From the NCBI GenBank assembly GCA_947453885.1, contig CANGIF010000008.1, forward strand, positions 24,679-88,678: DNA of 64,000 nucleotides, read 5' to 3'. Source of the stretch: Flavobacteriaceae bacterium. GTDB lineage: Bacteria > Bacteroidota > Bacteroidia > Flavobacteriales > Flavobacteriaceae. A model generated the notes under the pieces. It did no database searches. It saw only the letters and a program-made list of their open reading frames with translations, and was not told where the DNA came from. The first letter of the stretch is position 1, and each line of letters starts with the position of its first letter. Of this stretch, positions 59,573 to 64,000 are shown piece by piece. A program made the position numbers and the translations under genes.

Positions 59573-61003
59573 TTATTCTATTTCCGAAACCCTTAATGTG
59601 TTTACCATCCCTTTTTCTATAATTGGCATTGCGGCAAGATTTATTAGATAATCGCCTTTTTGAACAAAGCCACTGTTTTTTGCTATTTCATTAATGTCAA
59701 TAATAGTTTCGTCTGTACTGACAAATCTATCATAAAAAAACGATTTAACTCCCCACAACAGGTTTAGTTGAGTTAATATTCTTTTGTTTGAAGTAAATAC
59801 TAGAATATGTGAATTTGGTCTCCAAGCTGAAATTTGAAAAGCAGTATAACCGCTATTTGTTAAAGTACTTATTGCTTTTGCATTTATATCATTAGCCATT
59901 GAAGCAGCATGATAACATATAGTTTTTGTTATAAATCTATTTGTTTTAACTTGAGGTGTATTTTTTGGTACTTGAATAAGAGGTGAGTCTTCAACAGCTT
60001 CAATTATCTGTGTCATTTTTTCAATAACTTGAACCGGGTAATTCCCAACCGATGTTTCTCCAGACAGCATAACTGCATCTGCTCCATCCATTACAGAATT
60101 TGCAACATCATTTACTTCGGCTCTTGTTGGGGTTAGACTAGTTATCATAGTTTCCATCATTTGAGTAGCAACTATAACAGGTATTCTAGCTGATTTTGCA
60201 CGCTGAATTAATTTTTTTTGAATTAATGGTACTTCATGTGCTGGTACTTCAACTCCTAAATCTCCTCTTGCAACCATTAATCCATCGCAATAGGCAACAA
60301 TTTTATCAATGTTTTCTACTGCTTCTGGCTTTTCAATTTTTGCAATTATCGGAATTTTATGTTCACAATGTTTCTTAATCAAATCTTGTAATTCTTCTAA
60401 ATCGGCTGGAGTTCTAACAAAAGAAAGTGCAATCCAATCTACTTTTTGTTCAATTGCAAAAATTGCGTCTTTTATATCTTTTTTAGTTAATGCGGGTAAG
60501 GAAACTTTTGTGTTTGGTAGATTTACGCCTTTTTTAGATTTTAAAGGACCACCTTGAATTACTTTGCAAACAACTTCAGTTTTACCATTTGTCTCCAATG
60601 CTTCAAACATTAATTTACCATCATCAAGCAATATTTTTTCACCTGCTTTTACATCTCTAGGAAATTCTTTGTAATTCATGTAGACCCGATCAGATGTTCC
60701 AGGAACATCTTCTGCTGTTTGAAAAGTTATAATGTCACCAGGTTTTACAATTACATCTTCTTTCATTACCCCGACTCTCAATTTTGGACCTTGTAAATCA
60801 GCTAATATTGCAGTAGTATAGTTGAACTCTTGATTTAAACTTCTAATAATGTCTATCCGTTCCTTTACATCTTCATAATCAGCATGGGAAAAGTTAATTC
60901 TAAACACATTAACCCCAGCGTCAATCATTTCCTTTATAACCTCTCTTGAACTACAAGCTGGGCCAAGGGTAGCAACGATTTTCGTTTTTTTTCTTGTAAC
61001 CAT
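59573..61003 (-). CDS. pyk: Pyruvate kinase
   Basis: 476 residues. KKTKIVATLGPACSS, VFRINFSHADYEDV, LADLQGPKLRVG, IIAKIEKPEAVENID and GLMVARGDLGVEVPAHEVP are all family signatures, followed by the C-terminal domain with a KxxxAxxMAND-like region. The enzyme makes pyruvate and ATP from phosphoenolpyruvate. It is the last gene of a leftward run that starts with acpP-fabF-rnc, five bases after the IPExxxVDY-family gene. Confidence 0.97.
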   Translation of the reverse strand: MVTRKKTKIVATLGPACSSREVIKEMIDAGVNVFRINFSHADYEDVKERIDIIRSLNQEFNYTTAILADLQGPKLRVGVMKEDVIVKPGDIITFQTAEDVPGTSDRVYMNYKEFPRDVKAGEKILLDDGKLMFEALETNGKTEVVCKVIQGGPLKSKKGVNLPNTKVSLPALTKKDIKDAIFAIEQKVDWIALSFVRTPADLEELQDLIKKHCEHKIPIIAKIEKPEAVENIDKIVAYCDGLMVARGDLGVEVPAHEVPLIQKKLIQRAKSARIPVIVATQMMETMITSLTPTRAEVNDVANSVMDGADAVMLSGETSVGNYPVQVIEKMTQIIEAVEDSPLIQVPKNTPQVKTNRFITKTICYHAASMANDINAKAISTLTNSGYTAFQISAWRPNSHILVFTSNKRILTQLNLLWGVKSFFYDRFVSTDETIIDINEIAKNSGFVQKGDYLINLAAMPIIEKGMVNTLRVSEIE

Positions 61004-61008
61004 TTTTA

Positions 61009-61497
61009 TTAAAAAATTAAATTATTTTTATTTTTTATTTTCTGAACATCAACCCAATAAGCCATTCCAACTTTATTTATGGAGTTCACCGTAGTGTTTA
61101 TTAATTCTGTATCAAACAACTCATCACCGTTATCAATTTTAAGAAAAAAATCAGTTTTTTTGAATTCTGTTAAAAGAAAAGTTGTGGTGTAATCAGATAA
61201 ATTATTAGTAGAAAACAAGTTAAACGCTGTTGTTACATTTTTTAAACTTATTTCATTTTTGTTTTGGAATAAAGTCCAAATTATATCTTTTTTCTTGTCC
61301 TCAAATTCAAATCTTGAAAAATGGGTGTCACCTTGTTTATTCTCCATGATGAATTCCTTTTTACTTTTTTCTAACTTAATTGAAAGTTTTTGATTGATTA
61401 AGTAAGCTAATCTATAATCCTCAAGTGATGTATGAATAGCCAATAACGAAAATTCATTTTCTTCAATATCATCGATATTTAGTTTAAGAATTGCCAT
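61009..61497 (-). CDS. IPExxxVDY family protein with a diverged motif
   Basis: 162 residues. The N-terminus (LLAIHTSLEDYRLAYLINQKL) and the block TEFKKTDFFLKI correspond to the conserved parts of the Bacteroidota IPExxxVDY family, but the name-giving motif is altered: LTE for IPE and TDF for VDY. No catalytic residues are known for the family and its function is unassigned. The gene lies between rnc and pyk, the usual place for this family in flavobacteria, five bases before pyk. Confidence 0.7.
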   Translation of the reverse strand: MAILKLNIDDIEENEFSLLAIHTSLEDYRLAYLINQKLSIKLEKSKKEFIMENKQGDTHFSRFEFEDKKKDIIWTLFQNKNEISLKNVTTAFNLFSTNNLSDYTTTFLLTEFKKTDFFLKIDNGDELFDTELINTTVNSINKVGMAYWVDVQKIKNKNNLIF

Positions 61498-61603
61498 TAG
61501 TTTTTAAAATTCGTTGTAAATATAGTATTAATCAGTAATATTATGGAATATCACCTTATAAGTTATTGTTAATTTGCTAACGAAAACGTTTTAGTTTTGA
61601 GAA

Positions 61604-62353
61604 TTATTTTTTTTCTTTCTCAATTTTTGATTGAAATGCAAAAAATGCTCTTTGCGAAGCCTTTTCTTCTGCTTTCTTTTTTGATGTTGCTCTTGCTTTT
61701 GCAATTACAATTTCGTCAATACTTAATTTTACTCCAAACAATCGTTCTCCTCTAATACCATTGTCCTCAAAAACATCAAAATAAAATTGTTTTTTTTCTT
61801 TCTGACACCATTCAATAAGTAAGCTTTTATAGCTAATTACTTTACCTTCAAGTTTTGCTATATCTACATAAGGTAAAATTACTTTTTCTTGAATGAACTT
61901 TTCACAATAAAAATAGCCTTTATCTAAGTAGATAGCCCCAACAAGTGCTTCAAATATATTACCGTAAATATTATCTCCAAAATTTTGTGCTTGAATTTTA
62001 CTTTCAACAAATTGTAGCAAATTTAAATCACGACCAAGTTCATTTAAATGCTCACGACTAACAATTTTAGAACGCATTTTGGTTAAATAGCCTTCATCAC
62101 CTGAAGGTACTTTCTTGAAAAGATGTCCAGCAATAACAGCACTAAGCATGGCATCTCCTAAAAATTCTAAACGTTCGTAATTAACTGGAATTCCGTTTTC
62201 GTCTATCTTATTTACTGATCGATGTGTAAAAGCTCTTTGGTAGTTTTCAATTGTTTCAGGCTGGAAACCAATAATTTTTTCAATAGAGTCAAAAAAAATC
62301 CCGTCCTCATTTGAACGGGATTTTTTTTGAAATATTTTTTTTAATAAATTCAT
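61604..62353 (-). CDS. rnc: Ribonuclease III
   Basis: 249 residues. The RNase III signature NYERLEFLGDAMLSAV carries the catalytic Glu/Asp set, with the second acidic set in GNIFEALVGAIYLDKGY. A C-terminal double-stranded-RNA-binding domain (SYKSLLIEWCQKEKKQFYF, then AKARATSKKKAEEKASQRAF) completes the protein. It processes rRNA precursors and structured mRNAs. It starts ten bases after fabF. Confidence 0.95.
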   Translation of the reverse strand: MNLLKKIFQKKSRSNEDGIFFDSIEKIIGFQPETIENYQRAFTHRSVNKIDENGIPVNYERLEFLGDAMLSAVIAGHLFKKVPSGDEGYLTKMRSKIVSREHLNELGRDLNLLQFVESKIQAQNFGDNIYGNIFEALVGAIYLDKGYFYCEKFIQEKVILPYVDIAKLEGKVISYKSLLIEWCQKEKKQFYFDVFEDNGIRGERLFGVKLSIDEIVIAKARATSKKKAEEKASQRAFFAFQSKIEKEKK

Positions 62354-62363
62354 TGTAATTAAA

Positions 62364-63617
62364 TTACAAATCTAGTTTTTTAACTAAAACACAAGCATTA
62401 TGACCGCCAAAACCAAATGTGTTACTCATTACAACTTTCATGTCACGCTTTTGAGCTTTGTTAAATGTGAAATTTAATTTTGAATCAATATTTTCATCAT
62501 CTGTAAAATGATTAATGGTAGGAGGAACAATTCCATATTTCATCGAAAGGATGCTTGAAATAGTTTCAATTGCACCAGCTGCTCCTAGTAAATGACCCGT
62601 CATTGACTTTGTAGAATTCAAATTCATAGTATAGGCATGTTCGCCAAAAACATGAAGTATAGCTTTACTCTCTGCAATGTCGCCTAAAGGAGTTGAAGTG
62701 CCATGCATATTTACACCGTCAACATCAGTAGGTTTTAAACCAGCGTCACGTAAACAGTTAATCATTACGTTTTTAGCACCCAAACCCTCAGGATGAGGAG
62801 CCGTAATATGATGCGCATCTGCAGACATACCCCCACCACCAATTTCGCAATAAATAGTAGCGCCTCTTGCCACAGCATGCTCGTATTCTTCAAGTACTAA
62901 AGCACCTGCGCCTTCTCCTAGCACAAATCCATCACGATCTTTATCCATAGGTCTTGAAGCTGATTTTGGATCGTCGTTACGAGTAGAAAGTGCATGCATA
63001 GCGTTAAATCCGCCCATTCCAGCAATAGTTACTGCCGCTTCAGAACCTCCAGTAATCATTACATCGGCATGTCCTAAACGAATATAATTGAAGGAATCAA
63101 TAATGGCATTTGTTGACGAAGCACAAGCCGAAACAGTTGTAAAATTAGGTCCTCTAAAGCCATATTTTATAGAAATATGTCCACCAGCAATATCTGCTAT
63201 CATTTTTGGAATGAAAAATGGATTGAATTTAGGAACGCCATTTCCCAACGTAAATTCCATTACTTCTTGTTGAAACGTTTCTAATCCACCAATCCCAGAA
63301 CCCCAAATTACACCTACTCGGTCTTTGTCTAATTGGTCAAAATTAAAGTTGGCATCTTTAACAGCTTCGTCTGATGAAACAACAGCATATTGTGCATATC
63401 GATCCATTTTTCGAGCTTCTTTTCTGTCAATAAAATCGGTTACATGGAAATTTTTCAATTCGCAAGCAAATTGCGTTTTGAAATTTGTTGCATCAAAATA
63501 AGTAATTGGTGCTGCGCCACTAACGCCGTTCACTAGTCCATTCCAAAATTCTTGAATGTTATTTCCGATAGGAGTAAGTGCGCCTAAACCTGTAACAACA
63601 ACTCGCCTTAAAACCAT
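62364..63617 (-). CDS. fabF: 3-oxoacyl-[acyl-carrier-protein] synthase II
   Basis: 417 residues. The catalytic cysteine is in TTVSACASSTNAI, with histidines in VNMHGTSTPLGDIAE and KSMTGHLLGAAGAIE. VVVTGLGALTPIGNN at the N-terminus and FGFGGHNACVL at the end are standard for the KASII group. The enzyme elongates acyl chains on ACP by Claisen condensation. It lies directly downstream of acpP, whose terminator-like hairpin suggests partial read-through from the acpP promoter. Confidence 0.97.
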   Translation of the reverse strand: MVLRRVVVTGLGALTPIGNNIQEFWNGLVNGVSGAAPITYFDATNFKTQFACELKNFHVTDFIDRKEARKMDRYAQYAVVSSDEAVKDANFNFDQLDKDRVGVIWGSGIGGLETFQQEVMEFTLGNGVPKFNPFFIPKMIADIAGGHISIKYGFRGPNFTTVSACASSTNAIIDSFNYIRLGHADVMITGGSEAAVTIAGMGGFNAMHALSTRNDDPKSASRPMDKDRDGFVLGEGAGALVLEEYEHAVARGATIYCEIGGGGMSADAHHITAPHPEGLGAKNVMINCLRDAGLKPTDVDGVNMHGTSTPLGDIAESKAILHVFGEHAYTMNLNSTKSMTGHLLGAAGAIETISSILSMKYGIVPPTINHFTDDENIDSKLNFTFNKAQKRDMKVVMSNTFGFGGHNACVLVKKLDL

Positions 63618-63757
63618 ATTGTTAATTTTTAGTATTATTTTATTTCAAATAAAATAATACCCATCAGTATTTTAGGTTAAACCATAAAAGATACGTGGGT
63701 ATTTTAATAGTATTTTGATTGAATTTCAATCGGAATTTTTTCTTTTAAAAATAATAA

Positions 63758-63785
63758 CACCCGCAACTTTTAAAAGTTACGGGTG
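63758..63785 (-). terminator. Terminator-like hairpin between acpP and fabF
   Basis: Arms 63758-63771 and 63772-63785 (CACCCGcAACTTTT against AAAAGTTaCGGGTG). On the leftward RNA the single mismatch becomes a G-U pair. A T-rich stretch follows (63757-63745). It may set a high acpP to fabF ratio. Confidence 0.7.
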
Positions 63786-63793
63786 CCTAAGTA

Positions 63794-64000
63794 TTATTTT
63801 TTTGCTTCTTCGATGTAAGAAATAGCTTGACCAACAGTAGCAATGTTTTCTGCTTGGTCGTCTGGAATTTGAATATCAAATTCTTTTTCGAACTCCATAA
63901 TAAGCTCAACAGTGTCTAATGAATCAGCTCCTAAATCGTTTGTGAAGCTTGCTTCTGTTACAACTTCATTCTCGTCAACGCCTAATTTGTCTACGATAAT
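63794..64000 (-). CDS. acpP: Acyl carrier protein, 5' end outside the window
   Basis: The last 68 residues of ACP, complete at its C-terminus (YIEEAKK). The phosphopantetheine attachment serine is in [16 protein letters not shown]. The acidic composition and length agree with bacterial AcpP, which carries acyl chains during fatty-acid synthesis. The gene runs off the right edge of the window. It precedes fabF on the same strand. Confidence 0.97.
   Translation of the reverse strand: MIVDKLGVDENEVVTEASFTNDLGADSLDTVELIMEFEKEFDIQIPDDQAENIATVGQAISYIEEAKK

Overview
This window is a stretch of chromosome from a member of the Bacteroidota, most likely Flavobacteriaceae and close to Flavobacterium. 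The DNA is AT-rich, upstream regions carry Bacteroidota promoter elements (TTG or TTTG about 18-20 bases before TAnnTTTG), one large secreted protein ends in a type IX secretion sorting domain, and several families typical of flavobacteria are present (DUF4837 lipoprotein, IPExxxVDY family, GalE-like threonine dehydrogenase, OlsF-like acyltransferase, HemJ). I recognise no rRNA, tRNA, insertion sequence, prophage or CRISPR array.

Layout. 1-3.3 kb: end of a class A penicillin-binding protein, a two-subunit 3-oxoacid CoA-transferase and an RlmI-type rRNA methyltransferase. 3.5-9.3 kb: an accessory-looking stretch with a VanW/glycosyltransferase fusion, a umuD-umuC-SRAP mutagenesis and repair operon behind a palindromic promoter, a broken small membrane-protein gene and a secreted parvulin-like protein. 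9.3-23 kb: mfd with a lipoprotein, threonine dehydrogenase, an NTF2-like protein, a 952-residue repeat protein exported by the type IX system, HRDC protein, SSB, a zinc-ribbon gene with an operator-like promoter, an M28 peptidase and an epimerase-like protein. 23-36 kb: crotonase, sensor kinase, and a large heme region in two divergent arms around an AraC-family regulator: hemH-lipoprotein-hemJ leftwards and hemA-hemC-hemD-hemE-GNAT-hemF-(four-helix-bundle gene)-hemB-cytochrome c rightwards. 36-49 kb: a DUF1826-like protein, OlsF-like acyltransferase, exonuclease III, two OmpA-family proteins, TadA, Dxs, a DoxX-like protein, a DNA polymerase III delta-prime-like subunit, RnpA and a carboxy-terminal protease. 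48-64 kb: mostly leftward housekeeping genes: a DUF4837 lipoprotein with a GNAT, a LysM lytic transglycosylase, pgk, rimP-nusA-infB and acpP-fabF-rnc-IPExxxVDY-pyk, with a rightward tandem universal stress protein gene between the last two operons.

The most unusual structure is between hemF and hemB (34266-34743). A four-helix-bundle gene (23S rRNA intervening-sequence-protein family) is bracketed by three arrays, each of exactly five heptamers of the form GCTNNNN (or its complement AGCNNNN). The hemF stop codon lies in the first array and the four-helix gene's stop codon in the last, so the block looks like an element inserted into the heme operon. Other hem spacers carry different short tandem words of period 8 to 10. 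Further signals are a terminator-like hairpin in the leader of rimP-nusA-infB, helically phased GTAAACG half-sites over the promoter of the zinc-ribbon gene, and a palindrome over the umuD promoter.

Start codons were chosen from family N-termini, signal peptides and the position of promoter boxes, since Shine-Dalgarno sites are weak in this group. Family assignments come from motif recognition by eye; no database search was run.
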